Assembly (NCBI RefSeq): GCF_000499285.1
Contig: NZ_AWUN01000003.1
Location: 1 to 64,000 of the forward strand
Length of the DNA: 64,000 nt
Direction: 5' to 3'
Source of the DNA: Bifidobacterium sp. 7101
GTDB lineage: Bacteria; Actinomycetota; Actinomycetes; Actinomycetales; Bifidobacteriaceae
Under the pieces are notes generated by a model, which saw only the letters and a program-made list of their open reading frames with translations, made no database searches and was not told the DNA's origin. How positions within the stretch are numbered: the stretch's first letter is position 1; the number at the start of each line of letters is the position of its first letter. Positions 1 to 7,635 of this stretch are shown in pieces. Made by a program: the position numbers and the translations under genes.

Positions 1-350
1 TCTTATTCTGTACTGCCGGGGATTTGCGTCGATCTCTGTACTGCAGTTTCTGAAACGTCACTTGGAATCCATGGCTTCTATTGGCAGTGTGAGCTCGGCA
101 TTTGCTCTTGCTTGCGAGTCCATCGAATGGTTCGATCATTCTCTTATATCAGGCTTAAGGCAGCGATGGAATTGGCAGGTAATTGACATCAGTGTTTGCC
201 AGGTCAGCATTCCATGCATAACGGTTCGTTTACCCCAAACGGCCGGCGACTCAGGCAGTTGCGCGGTGAAGAACTCAGGCCAGGCGTGGAAGAAGGCCTT
301 GTTGACCTTGAAGGAACAAGGAACCTAAATGCTTGACGTAGCCGGACCCC
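1..350. other. Gene-free left edge, possible gene remnant on the minus strand
   Basis: I see no intact gene here. On the minus strand, about 325 down to 165, there is an open stretch with native-looking GC-rich codons (it contains the peptide FFHAWPEFFTAQLPESPAVW), but it has no start codon, is preceded by a stop at about 335 and ends in AT-richer sequence. It may be a fragment of a deleted gene. A plus-strand reading frame (62-328) has no family resemblance and is probably chance. Confidence 0.3.
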
Positions 351-2795
351 TCAGAACAGGGGATGCAGCAGCAGGGCCAACAGATAAAGGGCCATGAGAG
401 CAATGAACAGGATGTCCATCCTGCCCAGTTGCAGCAATCGGTAGTGGGTGCGCTGTTGACGGCTGCCCTCGTAGCATCGGGCATCCAAGGCCCGGCTCAG
501 ATTGTCAGCGTGGCGCAGAGCTCCGGCGAAGACGGGAACCGTGATGGCTATGGCCGCATGCAGGCGTTGCGAGAGTGAGCCGGACTCGATGGATCCGCCA
601 CGGGCGGCCTGGGCTTCCACGATGGCCTGAACCTCACGTCCCAGTGTGGGGATGAAGCGCAGAGCCAGTGAGAGGACCAGGGCTATCTCATTGGTGTGGA
701 TGCCCAGCCTGGACAGTGGACTCAGCAGCGATTCACAGGCATCGGTCATCTGCGTTGGGGTGGTGGTCTCCACCAGGAGCGCGCCCAGAAAGATGATCAG
801 CATGAAGCGGCAGGCATAGAGCACAGCCACCCAGATGCCACCGGTGGTCAGCACGAATGGACCCCAGGCAGCCAGTCTACGGCCGGTCTGGGTGACCAGA
901 AGATTGAATACGGCCAGTAGAAGCATGAGGATCAGAAAGCCCTTGACTGATTTCATAATGGAACGAAGTGGGGCTCGGGCAGCGGTAAAGAGGCCGATAG
1001 TAACCACCAGCGCCAGAACAAGCTGCGCAGGCGTGGAAATGGCGAAAGCGGTGAACATGGCTAGGAGGAAGGTCACCAGCTTGGCTCGCGGGTCCAGCCT
1101 TGCCAGCAAGGATAAGGGTTTCTGGTCGGCTTGGGTGCGATCCGCTTTCCTGCCTGAAGTTTCTTTGCCAGCGGCCTCCTTCTCCGCTGCGTCTGTGGCG
1201 AGCAGCTGATGGTAGCGCTCCACGACTTTGGCAGTAGGCCCATAGGCTAGCGTTTCTCCATGCTCCAGGAGCAGGGTCTGGTCGGCCAGGTCCAGGGCCT
1301 CGCGATCGGCGTGGGTGCTCATGACGATGGTGACGCCGCGCTGATGGAGCACTCGAAGCAATGCCATAATTCGTACGCAGGCCTGGGGGTCGAGACTGGC
1401 GGTGGCTTCGTCCAAAACCAGCAGTTGCGGGCTGCAGGCCACGACTCCGGCGATGGCCACCAGGCGCCGCTGACCCCCCGAGAGGTCGAAGGGGGAGCGG
1501 TCGGCCAGGTCACTGATGTCCAGAAGCTTCATGGCCTCATCCACCCGCTGCTGCACCTGTTCGGGCCCATAGCCCAGGTTGTGCGGACCATAGGCGATGT
1601 CCTGGGCAACGGTGTCCGCAAAAAGCTGATGTTCGGGGTATTGCATGACATAGCCGACCCTTTGGCGCAGAAGCTTCAGATTCCGGCGTCGCAGATGCCT
1701 GGCCTTGGGCCGGTCGGGCCCGGCCAGGGGCAGACCGGCCACCTGGATGGATCCGCTGTCTGGGGTGGCCAGGGCGCAGATGAGCCTGGCCAGGGTGGAC
1801 TTGCCGGATCCATTGCGCCCGATGATGGCTAGGGTCTGTCCTGCCGCCAGCTCCAGATTCACTTGGTTGAGGGCTTTGCTCCCGGAATCCGGAAAACTGT
1901 AAGAGACATCCGACAACTTGACCATGGGGAGAGCGTGGTCATCGACCGGGGTCTTCGCATCCGTGTCTGATACCTTGCTTTGGATCAGCGGATTTGGGTC
2001 AGGTTCGCCGACAAGGGCTGGCAGATCCTGCCTGTTCAGGATCTGGTTCGGACTTCCGGAGGCCACGATGCGCCCATGGTCAAGTACCAGGACCCGATCG
2101 GCCTGTCTGGCCTGTTCGAGCAGGTGGGTGATGTGCACGACAGCCGTGCCCTGGGTCGTCAGCCGGCAGAGGATTGATTGAATCTCCTGTCGACCGGCCG
2201 CGTCGAGCATGGCACCAGGTTCGTCCAGCACCATCATGCCTGGATTCATGGCCAGGCCGCCGGCCAAGGCCAGTCGTTGTTGCTGTCCGCCCGACATGCG
2301 GGTGGGATCATCAGTCATCCGCGTCTGCAAGTCGACCTGTTTCAGGGCCGCTGGCACACAGGAGAGCATCTTCTGGCGGGGCATGCCCAGATTCTCGGGT
2401 CCGAAAGCCACGTCGTCCTGGACGACGGTGGTCACGATCTGGTCCTCAGGGCTCTGAAAGACCATGCCGATGTTCCGCCGTACCTGTCGGTAGGCCTCAG
2501 TGTCGATCTGTCGGCCCTGATCCGGGGTGTCGAAGCAGACCGCTCGGCCCATAAGCTCGACCTGGCCGTGGTCAGGTGCCGTCGCACCCGAGAGGATGCT
2601 TCCCAGCGTGGATTTGCCGGAACCATTTGCTCCCAGGATGCATAGATGCTCGCCTGCATGCACCTCCATGGAAAGATGGTCCAGGGCCCAGGTCTGGCCT
2701 TCGTCATAGGAGAAAGAGACCTGGTTGAGTCGGGCGACGGTTGCCTTCGAATCCGCTGAATCGGAGCCTGTGGATTGGGTCATGGATGCTGCCAT
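351..2795 (-). CDS. ECF transporter energizing module, ATPase-ATPase-EcfT fusion (riboflavin locus)
   Basis: This 814-residue protein joins three subunits of an energy-coupling-factor importer that are usually separate. Residues about 20-260 form the first ABC ATPase (Walker A GANGSGKST at 55-63, signature MSGGQQQR, Walker B MMVLDEP). Residues about 290-530 form the second (Walker A GRNGSGKST, LSGGQRR, LLVLDEA). Residues about 560-814 are the membrane EcfT subunit, with coupling motifs AARGG and DARCYEG. It lies 21 bp downstream of ribU on the same strand and is therefore expected to be under the same FMN riboswitch. It should power RibU, though such modules can also be shared by other S subunits. 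A second ATG 12 bases inside is an alternative start; neither has a clear ribosome-binding site. Confidence 0.9.
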   Translation of the reverse strand: MAASMTQSTGSDSADSKATVARLNQVSFSYDEGQTWALDHLSMEVHAGEHLCILGANGSGKSTLGSILSGATAPDHGQVELMGRAVCFDTPDQGRQIDTEAYRQVRRNIGMVFQSPEDQIVTTVVQDDVAFGPENLGMPRQKMLSCVPAALKQVDLQTRMTDDPTRMSGGQQQRLALAGGLAMNPGMMVLDEPGAMLDAAGRQEIQSILCRLTTQGTAVVHITHLLEQARQADRVLVLDHGRIVASGSPNQILNRQDLPALVGEPDPNPLIQSKVSDTDAKTPVDDHALPMVKLSDVSYSFPDSGSKALNQVNLELAAGQTLAIIGRNGSGKSTLARLICALATPDSGSIQVAGLPLAGPDRPKARHLRRRNLKLLRQRVGYVMQYPEHQLFADTVAQDIAYGPHNLGYGPEQVQQRVDEAMKLLDISDLADRSPFDLSGGQRRLVAIAGVVACSPQLLVLDEATASLDPQACVRIMALLRVLHQRGVTIVMSTHADREALDLADQTLLLEHGETLAYGPTAKVVERYHQLLATDAAEKEAAGKETSGRKADRTQADQKPLSLLARLDPRAKLVTFLLAMFTAFAISTPAQLVLALVVTIGLFTAARAPLRSIMKSVKGFLILMLLLAVFNLLVTQTGRRLAAWGPFVLTTGGIWVAVLYACRFMLIIFLGALLVETTTPTQMTDACESLLSPLSRLGIHTNEIALVLSLALRFIPTLGREVQAIVEAQAARGGSIESGSLSQRLHAAIAITVPVFAGALRHADNLSRALDARCYEGSRQQRTHYRLLQLGRMDILFIALMALYLLALLLHPLF

Positions 2796-2816
2796 GACGT
2801 TCCGAACCGCCGTGGC

Positions 2817-3422
2817 CTACTTGTTGATCAGCGTGGAGATGGGCTTGTAGATCAGGAAAGTGACCACGCCGTGGATGGCGAACTTCATCAGGTTGAAGGG
2901 CAGAAGGATCGGCACGATCATGGCAATCACCTTGGCCATGGACATGTGCGCGTAGAAGGGGGTGATCACCACGTTGCACAGTATGGCTGCGATCACGCCC
3001 AGAACAGCGCCGGAGACGATTCCGATGACCGCTCCCTTACGGCTGTGCATCCTCCGGTAGACCAAGGCCGCCGGCACGCTCAGAGCCAGGGCCACGATCA
3101 TCGAGATCAGAGCACCGAAGGGGTTGGTGAACAGGTGCGGGACGAATCCCAGGATGGAGATGATGGCGGCAGCCGCTGGGCCGAAGGCGAAGCCGCATAC
3201 CAGGACGACGATGCCCGAGGGGTCATATTTGAGCCAGGGTGCGGCAGGAAAGATCGGGAAGGAGAAGAAGCTCAGAACCATGGCCAGGGCTACGAAGAGC
3301 GCGTAGACTGCAATCCGCTTGGTCGACCAGCGTCCTGAACCACCTGCACCTGTGGAATGGACATCGTTGAAGCGCGTGTCCTTGTTTGTAGTGGTGTGTG
3401 AATGAGAATTGGGCATGCTCAT
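2817..3422 (-). CDS. ribU: ECF transporter S component, riboflavin (RibU)
   Basis: This roughly 201-residue membrane protein has about six hydrophobic segments after a short polar N-terminus, the size and layout of ECF substrate-binding subunits. The FMN riboswitch directly upstream assigns riboflavin as the likely substrate. The open frame extends to 3596, but that extension is the riboswitch and promoter, so the gene must start later. I chose the ATG at 3422 because GAGG sits six bases upstream; an ATG at 3416 is the alternative. It forms an operon with the fused energizing module that follows. Membrane location and riboflavin uptake are family knowledge combined with the riboswitch. Confidence 0.88.
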   Translation of the reverse strand: MSMPNSHSHTTTNKDTRFNDVHSTGAGGSGRWSTKRIAVYALFVALAMVLSFFSFPIFPAAPWLKYDPSGIVVLVCGFAFGPAAAAIISILGFVPHLFTNPFGALISMIVALALSVPAALVYRRMHSRKGAVIGIVSGAVLGVIAAILCNVVITPFYAHMSMAKVIAMIVPILLPFNLMKFAIHGVVTFLIYKPISTLINK

Positions 3423-3432
3423 AGAGGGCCTC

Positions 3433-3557
3433 GTTTCTTCCATCCGGACTGTAACCGTTGGCTTCGGATTTTGACCGATATCCACCGCTTGCGCGGGTCG
3501 CGGGCTCCCGGCATTCAGCCGGATACCGCCAGTAAGGACTTTCACCTTCCCTGAAAC
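3433..3557 (-). promoter_or_regulatory. FMN riboswitch (RFN element)
   Basis: Read on the minus strand, this leader carries the RFN signature in order: AGGGTGAAA-like segment (GAAGGTGAAAGTCC), CTGGCGGTA, AGCCCGCGA, the GGTCAAAATCCGAAGCCAACGG-type core (conserved bases match in short blocks) and AGTCCGGATGGAAGA. The closing helix pairs GTTTC (3557-3553) with GAAAC (3437-3433). FMN binding normally represses riboflavin uptake genes. The element ends about 11 bases before the ribU start, so it may act by hiding the ribosome-binding site; no separate terminator helix is obvious. Confidence 0.93.
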
Positions 3558-3567
3558 TGACGATTTC

Positions 3568-3596
3568 AATATAGCTGCGGTCCTTGGAATGGTCAA
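3568..3596 (-). promoter_or_regulatory. Promoter of the ribU operon
   Basis: On the minus strand TTGACC (3596-3591) and TATATT (3573-3568) are separated by exactly 17 bases, close to the vegetative sigma consensus. Transcription would begin around 3561, just ahead of the first riboswitch helix, which supports both calls. Confidence 0.75.
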
Positions 3597-3698
3597 TTCC
3601 CTCTCGCTGCTTGTGCATTTTCAAGACAAGCAGGAAGGCAATAAAACCGCTAAAAGCCAACAGCCGGAGAAGTGCGGCGCGCTTGAACGTTCTGCCTG

Positions 3699-4472
3699 CT
3701 ACTTGTCCTGGCTGCCTGCCTGGAAGTATTCCATGGAGCTGACCGGGCCCGCCAGGCGGAAGCCGTCATCCCCATAAATCACCTTGGTGACCGCGGTGTT
3801 GTCCATGTCGGGAATGGGGCAGTGGTCGTCGATGGCCACCAGGAACTGTTGCAGGCACATGCCCGAGGAGACCACCAGGACAGGTCCGCCTCCCTCTTCG
3901 ATGGCAGACCGGGCGATGCGCGTCAGCGCGCCGATCATTCTACCGCGGACCTGGGCCGTGGTCTCAGCCCGATCCTCTTTCTCCAGTCCGGCGGACAGGA
4001 CGTCCTGGGCATCCAGCCGATGGAAAGTGTCCTGCATATGGACGGGGATGTCCCTGCCGTAGGTTGCCTTGGCCGTGGCAAAGTCCTTGAAACCCATGGC
4101 GGCGCAGACCTGGTCCAGAGTGGTGGGCTCGTCCCGGCCCTCGAAACTGCCGAAATTGTCCTCGCGCAGATCGGGGTCCACCCCCACGCGCAGGTCTCCA
4201 TTGCCGGACATGTCAAGGGCCAGGCGGGCCGTTTCATACTGACGACTCAGATTGCCGCTCCAGGCTGCCCGGAAGCGAATGGACCGCAGGCCCCGACCGA
4301 ACTGGCGCACATCCTCGCGACCTTGCCTGGTCAGGGGGAAATCTGACCAGCCCTGCATCAGATGCATGACATTGGCCGTCGTTCTTCCGTGCCGGGTCAG
4401 GTACAGGGTTGTCGAACCTGCTTCAATGCTCGGTTCGGTGGTGGACTGGGATGAAGATGCTCCATTGTTCAT
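3699..4472 (-). CDS. Histidine phosphatase superfamily protein with an altered active site
   Basis: This 257-residue protein has the phosphoglycerate-mutase-like motif LTRHGRT (His28 is the residue phosphorylated in the family), the second arginine in SRQYETARLAL, and the acidic motif in FGSFEGRDEP. The usual second histidine, in a VVSHG motif, is replaced: the sequence reads VVSSG, with Ser203 at the histidine position. The substrate is unknown. Known members dephosphorylate sugars, nucleotides or proteins, and this one may be impaired or use another residue. It stands alone between ribU and a nitroreductase gene on the same strand. The start has no strong ribosome-binding site. Confidence 0.85.
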   Translation of the reverse strand: MNNGASSSQSTTEPSIEAGSTTLYLTRHGRTTANVMHLMQGWSDFPLTRQGREDVRQFGRGLRSIRFRAAWSGNLSRQYETARLALDMSGNGDLRVGVDPDLREDNFGSFEGRDEPTTLDQVCAAMGFKDFATAKATYGRDIPVHMQDTFHRLDAQDVLSAGLEKEDRAETTAQVRGRMIGALTRIARSAIEEGGGPVLVVSSGMCLQQFLVAIDDHCPIPDMDNTAVTKVIYGDDGFRLAGPVSSMEYFQAGSQDK

Positions 4473-4523
4473 AGTTCATCACCCTACACGGCCCCTTGCC
4501 GGGTCACTGGGATACCGCTACGG

Positions 4524-5303
4524 TCAGGACCTGATGAAACGGCCTCCATCGCCCCAGGTCCATGTGCCGCCCCCGGCCCCGATCTGGAAGTTCATTTTGG
4601 CTATGCCCAGGTCGACTGCGGACCCGTAGGAAACCGAGGGGTCCAGGGTGGCGATCGCATCGCCTGTGTCCTTGTCCCAGGCGAAAAGCACCGGCTGTCC
4701 GTTCATGGCCGAAGGAGCCTTGGCGGCGGCAGCCACGCCGGCCTTGAACCATTCCGGTGCATCCTGGCGGTCCTGCGCGCTCATGGCTGAGGTCAACTCC
4801 TCATAACTCTTGGAGGTTCGATGCTCACTCTGACGTTGGCAAAGCTTGTCGAAGTCCTGGTTGCCGTAGCCGACCTGGTCGGCCGGATAGCCGATGGTGA
4901 CCACCAGATAGAGCGACTGGCTCGGGGTGATCCGGCAGTGGCGCTCGGCAGCCTGACGGTCCCAGCTGCCCGACACCCATCCTGTCCCCAGTCCATACAG
5001 CGTGGCGGCAAGAACCATGCGCTCGCCATAGAAGCCGGCTTTCTCCAGGCTCTCCTGATTATCCTTGGGTCCGACCAGGGCCAGGTAGTTGGCCGCATTG
5101 GTCAGGTGGCCGGAAGCGTTGTCGGCCGCAAAGGCGTCGGGTTTGCCCAGAACCAGCTGCATGTCCAGACCGCTCAGTGTGTTCAGAGCGTTCAAAGTGC
5201 TGCCCAGCTGCCTGGCCAGGTCGGGATCGATAGGCTTAGGATCGTATTCTCTGGTAGTGATGCGCACGTTAACTGCATCAATGAGCTGTGTGTGTTCGGT
5301 CAT
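4524..5303 (-). CDS. Nitroreductase family protein
   Basis: About 259 residues of the FMN-dependent nitroreductase fold. The N-terminal phosphate-binding motif (AVNVRITTREYDPKPID) and the segment GERMVLAATLYGLGTGWV, typical of the family, are visible, as is VTIGYPADQ. Such enzymes reduce nitro compounds, quinones or similar acceptors with NAD(P)H in the cytoplasm; the natural substrate cannot be told. The frame is open up to 5348, but MTEHTQ at 5303 fits family starts and has AAGG just upstream, although the spacing is short. It lies 51 bases after the phosphatase-like gene's start on the same strand, and is probably independently transcribed. Confidence 0.82.
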   Translation of the reverse strand: MTEHTQLIDAVNVRITTREYDPKPIDPDLARQLGSTLNALNTLSGLDMQLVLGKPDAFAADNASGHLTNAANYLALVGPKDNQESLEKAGFYGERMVLAATLYGLGTGWVSGSWDRQAAERHCRITPSQSLYLVVTIGYPADQVGYGNQDFDKLCQRQSEHRTSKSYEELTSAMSAQDRQDAPEWFKAGVAAAAKAPSAMNGQPVLFAWDKDTGDAIATLDPSVSYGSAVDLGIAKMNFQIGAGGGTWTWGDGGRFIRS

Positions 5304-5399
5304 AGCCTTATTATTCCACTCAATTCTTCTTCCTGCAGTTTGTAGCACAGTGCCAGCGAAACAGCCTGACCCTCTTCCGGCTCATGCCGCTCCTACGAG

Positions 5400-5426
5400 T
5401 TGCAGAGGCATGGCTTGGGGTACAAT
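5400..5426 (+). promoter_or_regulatory. Candidate promoter of ppgK
   Basis: TACAAT at 5421-5426 is a good -10 box, and TTGCAG at 5400-5405 is a possible -35 with a short 15-base spacer. It lies 50 bases before the polyphosphate glucokinase start. Confidence 0.4.
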
Positions 5427-5476
5427 CGCTACCGTGCCGGTTCGGACCCTCATCTTTGATCAGCTAAGGAGCAGCA

Positions 5477-6247
5477 ATGATTGAAACAGCGCAGGCTTTC
5501 GGAGTGGATATTGGTGGATCCGGCATTAAGGCTGCCCCTGTTGACTTGACGATCGGCGATTTTGCAGAGCCTCGCAAAAAAATTCTGACTCCGGAACATT
5601 CCACGCCAGAGGCTGTGGGGGCTGTTGTAAAGGAGCTATTGGACCGTTTTGAAGTTCCGTCGGATGTGCCTGTGGGCATCGCCTTCCCGGCCCCTGTCAA
5701 GCCTGACAAGCCGCTGGATTTCATGGCCAACCTGGACCAGGCCTGGGTCGGTACTAATGTCCAAGAGGTTCTTTCCAAGGCCTGCGGTAGACCCGTCAGC
5801 GTTGTCAACGACGCGGATGCGGCCGGGCTTGCCGAGGTGCAGTACGGGGCCGCCAAGGGCCAGAAGGGTCTGGTCATCGCCACCACACTGGGCACTGGCA
5901 TCGGCACGGCACTGATTTATAACGGCGTTCTGATTCCCAACAGCGAGCTGGGCCATCTGACGCTGGACGGCAAGGACGCAGAGAAGTACGCAGCATCATC
6001 GGTGCGTGACCGCAAGAAGCTGAGCTATAAGAAGTGGGCCAATCGTCTGACCAAGTACTACCGCCTGCTTGAGCACTACTTCAACCCTGACTTCTTCGTT
6101 GTCGGTGGCGGAGTCAGCAGGATGAGCGAGAAGTTCCTGCCCCACATCGACATCAAGACCCCCATTGTGGCTGCCAAGCTGCGCAACCAGGCCGGTATCG
6201 TGGGTGCCGCTTATCTGGCTGACCTCCGGCAAAAGCATCTGGGGTGA
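5477..6247 (+). CDS. ppgK: Polyphosphate glucokinase
   Basis: This 256-residue ROK-family kinase has the N-terminal phosphate-binding loop VDIGGSGIKAAPVDL and the glycine-rich segment TTLGTGIGTALI, followed by SELGHL. The length and the C-terminal segment (NPDFFVVGGGVSRMSEKF) match actinobacterial polyphosphate-glucose phosphotransferases, which phosphorylate glucose using polyphosphate and often ATP. In bifidobacteria glucose 6-phosphate feeds the fructose-6-phosphate phosphoketolase pathway. The ATG is preceded by AAGGAG at good distance. Glucose released by the nearby GH3 beta-glucosidase would be a natural substrate, though the two are not in one operon. Confidence 0.93.
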   Translation: MIETAQAFGVDIGGSGIKAAPVDLTIGDFAEPRKKILTPEHSTPEAVGAVVKELLDRFEVPSDVPVGIAFPAPVKPDKPLDFMANLDQAWVGTNVQEVLSKACGRPVSVVNDADAAGLAEVQYGAAKGQKGLVIATTLGTGIGTALIYNGVLIPNSELGHLTLDGKDAEKYAASSVRDRKKLSYKKWANRLTKYYRLLEHYFNPDFFVVGGGVSRMSEKFLPHIDIKTPIVAAKLRNQAGIVGAAYLADLRQKHLG

Positions 6248-6322
6248 AGCAGAGCGTTTTCTGCGACCAATCTACATGAGGCGTTTAGGCGGTTGCTGGA
6301 TCGGATGAGGAGCTGAAAAATC

Positions 6323-7510
6323 ATGCATTTTTCTCACCGTACCGGGTCTGACCGCCCCAATCGCATAGCTCTGGCCGAGTCAGAAGCACGAGCCCATGGT
6401 CTCAAGTTAGGCAGGTTGAATGATTCCAATCCCACCCGTTTCGGACTGGCCCCGGCATTTCTGCCTCAGGTCTACGAGGCCGAACCGAGGGGGCCTCGTA
6501 ACGCTCGGCAGGCTCTGGCTGAGTTTCTGACCAAGCGTCAGAGTTTGTACGGCAAGGATCGTGGTATTGCGGTTGATCCTGATAACCTCTACCTGCTCTC
6601 TTCAACATCCCAGGCTTATTCCTGGCTGATGAAGCTCCTCTGCGACCCGGGTGACGCCATTCTGGAGCCCAGACCCGGATATCCTCTGATTGAATCAATC
6701 GCCGGTCTGGAATGCGTCCGAACAATCCCATACCGCCTGACCTATGACGGGTCCTGGGTCCTTGACCTGGCCACGGTAAGGCAGGCCCTGGAGGGGCCTG
6801 GAGGCGACCGTATCCGTGCCCTGGTCCTTATCAACCCCAACAACCCCACCGGTTCCTACATTCATCCGGAAGAGCGTCGGTCGCTGCTGGAACTCTGCCA
6901 GCGGCAGGGGGTGGCCATCATCGCCGACGAGGTCTTCTTCGGCTATCCTCTGGATCCCCTGCCGGGCCGTGCCCGGCTGGCTGGTGAGGATCGGGTGCTG
7001 ACCTTCGCCCTGGACGGGTTCTCGAAGAGTCTGGCAGCCCCCCATGCCAAGGTGGGCTGGATCCAGGTTTCCGGGCCCGCAGACCAAGTAGCCGCCGCCA
7101 AGCGTCATCTTGACCTGATAGCCGATGACTACCTGCCCATGAGTCTTCTGATCACCAGGGATATGGAAGCCATGCTCTCGGATATTCCCGTTCAGACCAG
7201 CCGGGTGGGCAAGCGTATCAGGGGCAATCTCGGAATCCTCAGACAGACACTGGGCCAAAAGGAGTCCTGCGTCTCCCTGCTCAGGCCTGAGGGAGGCTGG
7301 AACGTTCTGTTGCGTTTTCCTCAGGTCATCGACGAGGAGGAGCTGATTCTTCGCCTGATTGGGTCCTACGGGTTGACTGGCCAGCCCGGATACTTTTTCG
7401 ACATGCCAGGCAACGGATATCTGGCCCTGTCGCTCCTGCCGGAATCCTCGGAATTCCGCCGAAATGTGAACTCAGTCGTCTCAGCTATCGGAAAAATAAC
7501 CTGTTTATAA
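6323..7510 (+). CDS. PLP-dependent aminotransferase, class I/II
   Basis: The 395-residue protein carries the fold-type I aminotransferase landmarks: NPNNPTGSY (substrate/cofactor binding), IADEVFFGY (aspartate that holds the PLP ring) and DGFSKSLAAPHAKVGW, in which the lysine of SKS forms the internal aldimine. It belongs to the aspartate/alanine aminotransferase family, but the specific amino-acid substrate is not evident. It has its own ATG with a weak AGGAG sequence (6307-6311) upstream and follows ppgK by 75 bases in the same direction, so cotranscription is possible. Confidence 0.85.
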   Translation: MHFSHRTGSDRPNRIALAESEARAHGLKLGRLNDSNPTRFGLAPAFLPQVYEAEPRGPRNARQALAEFLTKRQSLYGKDRGIAVDPDNLYLLSSTSQAYSWLMKLLCDPGDAILEPRPGYPLIESIAGLECVRTIPYRLTYDGSWVLDLATVRQALEGPGGDRIRALVLINPNNPTGSYIHPEERRSLLELCQRQGVAIIADEVFFGYPLDPLPGRARLAGEDRVLTFALDGFSKSLAAPHAKVGWIQVSGPADQVAAAKRHLDLIADDYLPMSLLITRDMEAMLSDIPVQTSRVGKRIRGNLGILRQTLGQKESCVSLLRPEGGWNVLLRFPQVIDEEELILRLIGSYGLTGQPGYFFDMPGNGYLALSLLPESSEFRRNVNSVVSAIGKITCL

Positions 7511-7524
7511 CCCACGTAATGCAC

Positions 7525-7555
7525 TGTTCGCTCCGATAATATGTTCGGAACAATT
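7525..7555 (+). promoter_or_regulatory. Possible promoter/operator before the MFS-GH3 pair
   Basis: An imperfect inverted repeat (TGTTC-gct-CCGA ... TCGGAACA) surrounds the AT-rich core GATAATATG, which could serve as a -10 region. It is the only operator-like sequence upstream of the transporter gene. No LacI-type regulator is encoded nearby, so the assignment is weak. Confidence 0.3.
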
Positions 7556-7635
7556 GCCGGTTATGGAAGGGGGAGATTGGTACGGCTCAATGATGAGCCA
7601 CTGATTGCAAGGCTGCACACGAAGGAGTGATAACG

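Noticed and set aside
62-328. Plus-strand 88-residue frame at the left edge
   Set aside because: No ribosome-binding site and no recognisable family.
3423-3596. N-terminal extension of RibU to 3596
   Set aside because: That stretch is the promoter and FMN riboswitch, so it cannot be translated as part of RibU.
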